In this document: in pieces, positions 56,727-64,000 of the stretch
Numbering within the stretch: the first letter of the stretch is position 1
Layout: every line of letters begins with the position of its first letter
DNA from: Rhodanobacteraceae bacterium
Lineage (GTDB): Bacteria > Pseudomonadota > Gammaproteobacteria > Xanthomonadales > SZUA-5
NCBI GenBank assembly: GCA_016717705.1
Contig: JADKFD010000014.1
Location: 55,685-119,684 of the forward strand
Direction of reading: 5' to 3'
DNA: 64,000 nucleotides
Made by a program: the position numbers and the translations under genes
The notes under the pieces: generated by a model
The model's database searches: none
Seen by the model: only the letters and a program-made list of their open reading frames with translations
Told to the model about the DNA's origin: nothing

Positions 56727-57685
56727 ATGAACCCAGCCTTCCTCGACTTCGAACAGCCGATCGCCGAACTGGAAGGCAAGATCCAGGAGTTGCGTTACGC
56801 CAGTCAGGGCAACGCGATGAACATCGAAGAAGAGATCGGCAAGCTCAAGGACAAGTGCCGCGCGAAGACCCAGTCGATTTTCGCCAACCTGTCGCCGTGG
56901 CAGATTGCCCAGTTGGCGCGCCATCAGCAGCGCCCGCACACGGTCGACTATCTGACCACGGTGTTCGACGAATTCCATGAACTGAAGGGCGATCGCCACT
57001 ACGCCGATGACCCGGCCATCATTGGCGGGCTGGCGCGCATCGGCGGCCGTCCGGTGATGTTCATCGGCCAGGAAAAGGGCCGCGACACCAAGGACAAGGT
57101 GCGCCGCAATTTCGGCATGCCGCGGCCCGAGGGTTACCGCAAGGCGCAGCGGCTGATGCAGATGGCCGAGCGTTTCGGTCTGCCGCTGCTGACCTTCATC
57201 GACACGCCGGGCGCCTACCCGGGTGTCGGCGCCGAGGAGCGTGGCCAGTCCGAAGCGATCGCGATGAGCCTGGAAGTGATGTCCGAGCTGCGTGTGCCGA
57301 TCATCTGCACGGTGATCGGCGAGGGCGGCTCCGGCGGTGCGCTGGCGATCGGCGTCGGCGACCGCACGCTGATGCTCGAATACGCGATCTACTCGGTGAT
57401 CTCGCCGGAAGGCTGCGCCTCGATCCTGTGGAAGAGCGCCGACCGCGCCCGCGAAGCCGCCGATGCGCTGGGCATCACCTCGGCGCGCCTGCTGCAACTG
57501 GGCTGGTCGATCAGGTGCTCGACGAGCCGCTCGGCGGCGCCCACCGCGACGGCGCCGCGATGGCCGCCACGTTGAAGGATCATCTGCTGCGCCAGCTCGA
57601 CGGGCTGGAGCGCATCGAAGCCGGCAGCCTGGTCGAGGCGCGCTATCGGCGTTTGCGCGGGTATGGTTCGCAGCGGGTGGAGTGA
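56727..57685 (+). CDS. accA: Acetyl-CoA carboxylase carboxyltransferase subunit alpha (frameshift at about 57500)
   Basis: ATG 56727 gives MNPAFLDFEQPIAELEGKIQ, the standard AccA start. Family blocks are QLARHQQRPHTVDYLTTVFD, PVMFIGQEKGRDTKDKVRRN, FIDTPGAYPGVGAEERGQSE, GEGGSGGALAIGVGD and SVISPEGCASILWK. After SARLLQLG the frame shifts, and the normal end (VDQVLDEPLGGAHRDGAAMA, ATLKDHLLRQLDGL) continues in another frame to 57685. The corrected protein is about 319 residues, the usual length. It transfers the carboxyl group from biotin to acetyl-CoA with AccD. Since accA is essential, the shift is almost certainly a sequence error. Confidence 0.95.
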
Positions 57686-57734
57686 GGGCTTGTTGCGCTC
57701 TCCGACATACCAAGTAATTGATTTAATTGTTTTT

Positions 57735-57770
57735 GGGGGGGGGGGGCCGGGGGGGCCCGGGGGGGGGGGG
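57735..57770. other. G/C homopolymer tract, probable sequence or assembly artefact
   Basis: Runs of 12, 7 and 12 G are separated only by CC and CCC, directly after TTTAATTGTTTTT, in the accA-tilS gap (57686-57953). The flanking genes are in their expected order, so no large join error is implied. A real tract could form a G-quadruplex. Confidence 0.6.
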
Positions 57771-57953
57771 CTGGCGCGGGGCGGCCAGGCCATTGCGTTT
57801 GCCGCGTTCTGCGTCCTTTGCGTCTCGGCGCACTAGGCCAGGTTCGATGCGCGATAAGCGCAGAAGCTCATCACGCCCGATGCCGGACCCATCGGCGCAC
57901 CCCATGCCCCGGCGTCGCCCATCGATTCCCTGACCCGCGCCATCGACGCTGCA

Positions 57954-59225
57954 TTGGCCGATCAGCCAGCCGCCCCGGTGTGGATTGGCTTCAGCGGCGG
58001 TGTCGACTCCTCGACCTTGCTGGCCTGTGCCGCGCGCAGCCCCGCGGCGCGCGAGCGCGGTCTGCAGGCGCTCCACGTGCATCATGGATTGCATGCCGAT
58101 GCGGATCGCTGGGCCGAGCATGCGCTGGCGTTTGCGGCGCAACTCGGGGTGCCCTGCCGGGTGATGCGCGTGCGTGTCGACGCGCGTGGGCAGGGCATCG
58201 AAGCCGCCGCGCGCGCGCGCGGCACGCGGCTTTCAGCGCGGTGCTGGCGCCCGGCGCGACGATGTTGCTGGCGCATCACCTGGAGGATCAGGCCGAAACC
58301 CTGCTGCTGCGCATGCTGCGCGGCGCGGCGGTCGATGGCCTCGGCGCGATGCGCCCGGCGCGCGTGCTCGGCGCCGGTTGTTTGCTGCGGCCGTGGCTGG
58401 CGCAGCCGCGCGCACGCATCATCGAAGCGGCGGGATCCATCGGCATCAAGTGGATCGAGGACCCGGCCAACGCCGATCTGCGCCACGACCGCTCGTACCT
58501 GCGCCAGCAGCTGTGGCCGCTGCTGGCGGCGCGCTTCCCGGCGCTGGGTGAACGTCTCGCCCGGCTTGCCGATCACGCCGCATCGGTGACCGACGAGTTG
58601 GAAGAACTCGCGCAACGGCGGCTGGCCGAACTCGCCGGTCCCGTGCGAAACAGCCTGTCGATCAGTGGTTTACTGCAGCTTGGCGACGCCCTGTTCGGGG
58701 CCGTGATACGCCGTTTCGCGCGCCAGAGCGGGGTGGCGCCGCCTGGCTTCCATGAGCTCAAGCGTCTGCGCCAGGAAGTGCTGCTGGCGGCGGTCGATGC
58801 CAATCCGATCATGCGCTGGGATGGCTGCGAGTTTCGCCGCTATCGCGAGCATCTGTACCTGTTGCCGCAGCTGGCGACCATGCCCGCACCGAAGGTGGAG
58901 CTGTCCTGGGATGCCGGGAGCGACAATCTGGATCTGCCCGAAGGCCTGGGCGCCTGCGTCTGGTCGATGGGCGTGGCGTTCCGGCCAGGCGCCGATCGCC
59001 CTCAGTGTGCGCTGGCGCCGCGGCGAATCCTGCGGCCCGCAGGCTCCGCGCACACACGCGAGTTGCGGCTGCTGTTCCAGGAGCGCGGCGTGCCGACCTG
59101 GCAACGCGAGCGCGTGCCGTTGTTGTTCGATGGAAAGCAGCTGCTGGCGGCGGTCGGGGTCGCAAGCAGCGCAACGTCTGGGCGAGATGTGGCCGGGGAT
59201 CACGGTGGAGTGGGTTCAGCCGTAG
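57954..59225 (+). CDS. tilS: tRNA(Ile)-lysidine synthase TilS (two frameshifts)
   Basis: The PP-loop motif is WIGFSGGVDSSTLLACAARS near the start, followed by HVHHGLHADADRWAEHA. Near 58215 the frame shifts and continues with MLLAHHLEDQAETLLLRMLR and GIKWIEDPANADLRHDRSYL (family blocks). The C-terminal domain reads LRLLFQERGVPTWQRERVPL and LLFDGKQLLAAVG. A second shift near 59160 leads to the expected end LGEMWPGITVEWVQP at 59225. The start is uncertain: TTG 57954 is the first in-frame candidate, and the coding sense extends about 30 bases further upstream. The enzyme makes lysidine at tRNA-Ile2 C34 and is essential. accA-tilS adjacency is common in gammaproteobacteria. Confidence 0.88.
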
Positions 59226-59335
59226 CTTCATCGAAGAGCCATCGCGCGCGAGCGGTCGGCCGTGAACGTCGGCTGGTGCCGGTTTTCAAGCGCCTTTGCT
59301 ACGATCGGGGCATCCGAATCCAGGAGCATGGAAAC

Positions 59336-59614
59336 ATGGGCAAGTGGTTGCTGTTGCTGATCATCGCGGGCGTCGCCGTCTGGTGGTTCACCCGTGACCC
59401 GGTGGAAGTGGCCTACCAGAAATGCCTGAAGGAGGTCGCCGCGGGCGTCGAAAAATCCACCGCCAGCGGCAGCAACGAATTCGAGAAAGCCATGGCCGAT
59501 GCGGTCAAGGGCATGGGCAAGGCGATGGGCACCGCCGGTTGCGATGCAATGCGCGCAGCCTGCAAGGACGATCGCGACGGCGTGCTGTGCAAGGCGGCAA
59601 TGGCGCAGTTTTGA
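59336..59614 (+). CDS. Small single-anchor protein
   Basis: The product is 92 residues from ATG 59336 (AGGAG nine bases upstream). The N-terminal membrane segment GKWLLLLIIAGVAVWWFTRD is followed by a helical domain with four cysteines (YQKCLKEVAAG, GTAGCDAMRAACKDDRDGVL, CKAAMAQF), which could form two disulfides in the periplasm. No family or function was recognised. Confidence 0.7.
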   Translation: MGKWLLLLIIAGVAVWWFTRDPVEVAYQKCLKEVAAGVEKSTASGSNEFEKAMADAVKGMGKAMGTAGCDAMRAACKDDRDGVLCKAAMAQF

Positions 59615-59679
59615 GTTTTGCTCGACGGGCCGGCAAGCGTGGCTTGCCTCAGCATTGCCTGCTCGGGTGGTGGAGTCCG

Positions 59680-59708
59680 GTCGCCCCCGTCGGTGCGCTT
59701 GTTCGCGA
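59680..59708. repeat. Interspersed repeat, family 4
   Basis: GTCGCCCCCGTCGGTGCGCT plus TGTTCGCGA matches copies at 45843 (inverted) and 53466. The gap 59615-59834 also holds a degenerate single arm of family 1 at about 59797-59822. Confidence 0.6.
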
Positions 59709-59834
59709 GCAGGTTTCCCGCGAGTTCTTGTGTCAATTCCAGCAGAGCTCGCGGAGAAATCCGCCCACGAAAATCCAGTGCTTACGGCATGTTCGGTAAG
59801 AGCGCGCTTTGCGCGCGATCGCTCGCCGCGCCCC

Positions 59835-60635
59835 TCACCCCCGCAGCAGCCGCCAGAGCAGCAAGCCCGCAACCACCAGCAGCCAGATCGCAAACACCCG
59901 CTTCAGGCGCGCCACCGGCCAGCGATGCGCCAGCGAGGCGCCGATCGGCGCGGTCAGGATACTCAGCGATGCGATCGCCAGCGCCACCTTGAAATCGACC
60001 AGGCCGATGGCCCAGCGCGACAGGGCAGCCGGTATCGGCGCGGTCATGTAGCCCAGCGTGCCAGCGATCGCGATCGGCAGGCCCGCTGCCGCCGAAGTGG
60101 CGATCGCGTGCTTCAGCGGAGCGCCCAGGCGATACAGCAAGGGCACCGTCAGCGAACCGCCGCCGATGCCCACGGCCGCCGAGACCGCGCCGATGGCCAG
60201 CCCGCCCGGGACCAGCCAGCGCCCTGGAAGAGGGCCGATCGGGGCATGTGACTCGGCACGTGACCGCGACACCTGCCAAGCCGCGAACAGGCAGAAGCTG
60301 GCCACAAACAGTGTCAGCGCCGGCCCCGGAACCATTGCCACCAGCAGCGCGCCACCACCGCTGCCCAGCAGCAGTCCCGGGGTCAGCCAGGCCAATGCCG
60401 CCAGATTCACGCTGCCGCGCCGATAGTGAGCCCACGCACTGGCCGCCGCGGTCACGCTGATGCTGGCCAGCGAGGTAGCCACAGCCGCGTGCAGGGCCTC
60501 GGCTGGTGCGATGCCGGTACTCGGCAGCCACAAGGCGAGCGCCGGCACCACGATCAACCCGCCGCCGACACCAAGCAGACCAGCCATCAGGCCGGCGATG
60601 GCGCCGATCAGCATCAGAGTCAGTGTTGCCAGCAT
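59835..60635 (-). CDS. TauE/SafE-family membrane transporter
   Basis: The product is 266 residues from ATG 60635; a GTG at 60647 would add four. It has about eight membrane helices in two related halves, each with the family's glycine-rich motif (GLLGVGGGLIVVPALALWL and VGIGGGSLTVPLLYRLG). Family members export sulfite, sulfoacetate or related organosulfur anions, but the substrate cannot be predicted from sequence alone. It is convergent with the small anchored protein and divergent from slt. Confidence 0.9.
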   Translation of the reverse strand: MLATLTLMLIGAIAGLMAGLLGVGGGLIVVPALALWLPSTGIAPAEALHAAVATSLASISVTAAASAWAHYRRGSVNLAALAWLTPGLLLGSGGGALLVAMVPGPALTLFVASFCLFAAWQVSRSRAESHAPIGPLPGRWLVPGGLAIGAVSAAVGIGGGSLTVPLLYRLGAPLKHAIATSAAAGLPIAIAGTLGYMTAPIPAALSRWAIGLVDFKVALAIASLSILTAPIGASLAHRWPVARLKRVFAIWLLVVAGLLLWRLLRG

Positions 60636-60766
60636 CCGCCGCGCCACCCTTGTTCAGCCAAAGTCTCAGGAATATCGGTCAAGCCCTTGTAGACTGGGCC
60701 TAGCTTTGAATCCGCGCGCTCGGCCCCTGTCGTCTGCGCGGTCGCCCCTTGCCCTGGAGTCGCACC

Positions 60767-62694
60767 GTGCCGCGCTTGTTGCTGTTGTTACTTGATCTTC
60801 CTGGCCCCAGCCCTGCTGGCGGCAGATCTGGCGCCCCAGCGCGCGCAATTCCAGGCCGCCTGGCGCCTGGCGCAGTCGGGCGTCGACAGCGCATCGCGAG
60901 TGACCGGCCTGGAAGACTATCCGCTTTATCCCTATCTGCCCTACGAACGCCTGCGTCGGCTTGGTGCCAAGGCAGCGGACAAGGAGATCGCGCAGTTCCT
61001 GCAAGACTATGGCGACAGTCTCCCCGGCCAACGCCTGCGCGCGCAGACGCTGGAACGCTACGGCCGCAATGGCCAGTACCCGGCTTTCCTCAAGATCTAC
61101 GTCGAGTCGCTGGCCACCGTGGATCTGCGCTGCCACGCCTGGAGCGCGCGTCGCGCCGGCAAGGTCAAGGGCGATGCCACCGCCGAGGCGCTGGCACTGT
61201 TCGACGCGCTCGACAAGGATCGCGCCGATTGCCGCCCGGTGCTCGCTTACCTGCGCGGCAGCGGCCAGCTGACGCCGGCTCGCGTCAACGGGCGCATCGA
61301 CACGGCTCTGGCTGCGGGACAAACCGGTCTGGCGCAGGTGCTCAGCCATGAACTGCCCAAGGCGCAACGGGCACCCGTGCAGCGGCGCATCCTGGCACAC
61401 ACCGAGCCGTCGGTTGCCCTGAATCAGGCTGCGCGCTGGCCGGCGACGGCCGCCAGCGCCGCGGCGGCGTCGGTAGGCCTGGCGCTCACGGCGCGCAAAG
61501 GCGCGCTGGCGGCCGAAAGTCGCTATCGGTCGCTGGCGGGAATCCTGCCCTTCACCGCCGCAGATCGTGCCCGAGTCGAAGCCGAGATCGCGCGTTATGC
61601 GGCCGTCGAGCGCTTGCCCGAGGCGGCGGCGGCTGCTGGCGCGGGTGCCCGCCGCCGCCTACGACGACAACCTGCGCGAATGGCAGGTGCGCTATCACCT
61701 GCGGCGAGTCGAATACACGGCCGCTCTCGCGGCGCTGGACGGCATGTCGTCGACGCTCGCCGCGCAGAGCCGTTGGCGCTACACGCGCGGCCGGGTGCTG
61801 GAACTTCTGGGTCGCGGTGACGAGGCGCGCCCATTGTTTGCCGCCGCCGCAGGTGAGGCCAACTTTCACGGCTTCCTGGCAGCCGATCGCATCAGTGCGG
61901 CCTATGCGATCTGCCCGGCCGACAATCTGCTCAACACCGACCGGGCGCTGGCCGTCCTCAACCTCGGTGGCGTGCAGCGCGCGCTGGAATGGTGGGTGAT
62001 CGGCGACATCGACCGCGCACGCAGTGAATGGTTCTGGCAGTTGCCGCAGCTGTCACTGGAACTGCGCCGCGAAGCGGGTCTGATTGCCAACCGTGAAGGC
62101 CTCCACGAATGGGCCATCTTCACGATGACCGGCGATGAGCTGATCCGACAGTACGAGGCTCGCTTTCCGCTGCTGCACACCGCTGCGGTCGAGCAGGAGG
62201 CCAAGCGCACCGGCTTGCCGGCAAACTGGGTCTACGGATTGATCCGTGCAGAGAGTGCGTGGAATGCCAATGCGCGATCGCCCGTCGGCGCGCGCGGATT
62301 GATGCAATTGATGCCGGCGACGGCCGCTGCCGTCGCCAAGTCGCTCGGCATCCGCGTCGATCCGTTGACCGATCCGGCGCACAACATCCGCCTGGGCACG
62401 ACCTATCTCAGCCGCCGCGTGGCCGATCTGGATGGCAACCCGGTGCTTGCCACCGGCGCCTACAACGCTGGCATCGGCGCCGTGAAGCGCTGGCTCGAAG
62501 GGCCATTGCCGCCATGGGATCTGTGGGTGGAAACCGTGCCCTACAAGGAGACCCGCGAGTACATCGCCCGCGTTCTCGCATTCGCCGTGCTCTACGACTG
62601 GCGCATCGACGGCAGCCCGACGCGGCTGTCCGCGCTCATCCCGGGCATGGCCGAGAAAGCCGAGCCGGCGCCGGTGGCGTGCCCGGCGACGTGA
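60767..62694 (+). CDS. slt: Soluble lytic murein transglycosylase (two frameshifts)
   Basis: A GTG at 60767 (GGAG upstream) begins a leucine-rich signal peptide that is interrupted by a one-base shift near 60790, after which LIFLAPALLAADLAPQRAQF continues. The long helical U-shaped domain (YPLYPYLPYERLRRLGAKAA, SLATVDLRCHAWSARRAGK) runs to about 61625, where a second shift occurs. The remainder contains YDDNLREWQVRYHLRR and the lysozyme-like SLT domain: WVYGLIRAESAWNANARSPV (catalytic Glu in RAESAW), GARGLMQLMPATA, NIRLGTTYLSRR and TGAYNAGIGAVKRWL. The corrected length of about 640 residues matches Slt70. It cleaves peptidoglycan to 1,6-anhydromuropeptides in the periplasm. Confidence 0.93.
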
Positions 62695-62743
62695 CCGGGT
62701 ACCCGAGTAGGATGTGCTGAGCGCAGCGAAGCGCATCGATCGC

Positions 62744-63014
62744 TCAATCCGCCCTCATCGCGTCGGTACGCTCGCGGCGCACGATGATGGTGGCGTATTC
62801 GCGGTTGCTGATGATGATGATCCGGGCCGATGGCCCAGATGCCGCCAGCGACGGTCTGCCCGCCGACATGCAGGACGACGCTCTTCTTGGCCGCGTGCGC
62901 GGCCTTCATGGCTTTGAGGGCTTCGCGTTCGAAGGTGTCGGCAGCAGCGGGGTCCTGGGCGTTGGCGGTCATGGTCAGGCTCGTCAGAAATAAGATCGGG
63001 AGGATGCGGATCAT
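62744..63014 (-). CDS. Small exported protein (one frameshift)
   Basis: From ATG 63014 the sequence reads MIRILPILFLTSLTMTANAQ, a signal peptide, then a helix (TFEREALKAMKAAHAAKKSV) and LHVGGQTVAGGIWAIGP. A shift near 62822 gives the plausible continuation IIIISNREYATIIVRRERTD, AMRAD and a stop at 62744. The corrected length is about 89 residues. The alternative frame is a His-rich string that looks non-coding. No family was recognised. Confidence 0.55.
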
Positions 63015-63232
63015 CGGAATGGATTTCCTGGGATCAAAATTCCGACGGGTCGCTTTGCGCTGATCTCCGTAAGCGGGGCTTACCCCTGTGAAACAGGGTT
63101 GTCGCCCAGAAGCGGACATACCGTCCATCGGAAAAGTGCCCGCGTGACGTGTATCGCACTGTCAACGCGACCCGCAATTGCGGTACTTCACGTGGAGGGG
63201 GTGACGACATCATCGTTCTCGGGGGAGCACCG

Positions 63233-64000
63233 ATGCGCAGCACATGGTTGTTGACGTTGACGCTGGCCGGCGCATTGGCCCCGGCGCAGACCACGCCGAA
63301 TCCGATCCTGTTCGTCACCCAGGTGCCGGTGCCGGTCGATTTTGCCGCCGTGGGTTCGACCTTCGCCAACCACCTCGCCAGCATGAACTCGGTCTATCGC
63401 GGTGGCGATCTGTGGATCCGCTACCCCAACGGCACGCTGCGCAACCTGACCGCCGAGGCCGGATTCGGCATGAGCGGGTTCCAGGGCACCAATGCGATCG
63501 CGGTGCGCGATCCGCATGTGCACTGGAACGGCAGCAAGGCGGTGTTCTCGATGGTGGTCGGCGCGCCGCTAGCAGTTCAGGTGCTCACTTACCGCTGGCA
63601 GTTGTATGAGGTCAGCGGCCTCGGCCAGGAGCCAGCAGGTGTCGATCACCCTGGTCGCCGATAAGCCCACTCAGTTCAACAACATCAATCCGGCCTATCT
63701 GTCCGACGGCGGCATCGTATTCGCCTCGGATCGGCCGCTCAACCCGGCGCCTTGCACCTTATAACCATCCGCAGCACGACGAATGCAGATCGACCGCCGC
63801 GGTCACCGGCTTGTAGCGCCTGGACCCAGCCCCGGCGCACTCAAGAAGCTGCTCGACCACTCACCGTCGGGTGAAGCTCGACCCGCTGGTCGATAGCTTC
63901 AGGCGCTTGCTGTTTACCCGCTGGGGATCATCTGCAGCGCGACCAGCAAGCGGATCTGGAGGGCAATCCAACCAGGTTTCGACTGGGTCAGCGAGGAGGC
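63233..64000 (+). CDS. Hydrazine synthase alpha subunit-like secreted protein, 5' part (several frameshifts)
   Basis: ATG 63233 (GGGGGAG upstream) gives a signal peptide MRSTWLLTLTLAGALAPAQT. NPILFVTQVPVPVDFAAVGS, then YRGGDLWIRYPNGTLRNLTA and DPHVHWNGSKAVFSMVVGAP follow. This resembles the HzsA-middle-domain beta-propeller proteins found in many non-anammox bacteria. Near 63640 the frame shifts, and VSITLVADKPTQFNNINPAY, LSDGGIVFASDRPLNPAPC is read next. After about 63760 recognisable pieces (LDPAPGALKKLLDHSPSG, DPLVDSF, LLFTRWG) recur in changing frames to the window end. Indels are dense here. The gene is partial. The function outside anammox is unknown; hydrazine synthesis should not be assumed. 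Confidence 0.72.

Noticed and set aside
63233..64000. Calling the HzsA-like gene a true hydrazine synthase and the organism an anammox bacterium
   Set aside because: The gene neighbourhood is gammaproteobacterial and HzsA-middle-domain proteins occur widely outside anammox.

Overview
The window is a high-G+C (about two thirds G+C by eye) gammaproteobacterial segment, most likely from the Xanthomonadales (Lysobacter/Rhodanobacter/Dokdonella-like). The evidence is a XanB2-type chorismatase, the oxygen-independent ubiquinone genes ubiT/ubiU/ubiV, the tsaD-rpsU-yqeY gene order, and many secreted proteins ending in a short GFE-type tail. It looks like draft or metagenomic sequence: about a dozen genes, including ones that should be essential (accA, tilS, tsaD), carry one- or two-base frameshifts, and one intergenic gap contains a G/C homopolymer tract.

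Layout. 0-6.5 kb: the 3' end of a secreted subtilisin-like protease, a secreted protein, a GGDEF-hemerythrin protein, and a CHASE2 adenylate cyclase operonic with a FecR-domain protein. 6.5-20 kb: four paralogous secreted fibre-like proteins (common N-terminal domain, YadA-head-like repeats of about 15 residues, C-terminal S74 chaperone domain), two accompanied by a roughly 90-residue secreted protein. Interleaved with these are a hipBA toxin-antitoxin pair, two small proteins (one DUF2249) and a secreted heparinase-like protein. 20-29.5 kb: a cytochrome c/FTR1 iron permease behind a Fur-like box, two secreted beta-helix-type proteins and a PAS-GGDEF-EAL protein. 29.5-34 kb: ubiV, ubiU, ubiT and ubiD. 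34-47 kb: a large respiratory block with a heme-copper reductase (subunits I, II and a small subunit), farnesyltransferase, two Sco proteins, heme A synthase, a DUF420 protein, a second divergent subunit-I-like protein, and two cytochrome b proteins fused to different iron-sulfur or flavin modules. 47-53.5 kb: exonuclease, RluA-type pseudouridine synthase, hemF, xanB2, an FNR/Anr-type oxygen sensor and small genes. 53.5-64 kb: housekeeping genes folK, folB, tsaD, rpsU, yqeY, accA, tilS and slt, a TauE/SafE transporter, and the start of a hydrazine-synthase-alpha-like secreted protein.

How it fits together. Respiration at low oxygen or with nitric oxide is the common theme. The window encodes an FNR-type regulator with its iron-sulfur cysteines, and FNR-like palindromes (TTGA-N6-TCAA or near matches) lie upstream of the reductase operon, ubiU/ubiT, the DUF2249 gene, a Sco gene and two of the fibre operons. 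The catalytic subunit I has Gln where oxygen reductases carry the cross-linked Tyr, which points to a nitric oxide reductase of the eNOR/bNOR kind. Its co-directional neighbours would form an unusual electron-delivery module.

Several families of palindromic repetitive elements (REP/BIME-like) sit between genes throughout the right half. No tRNA, rRNA, CRISPR array or insertion sequence was recognised.
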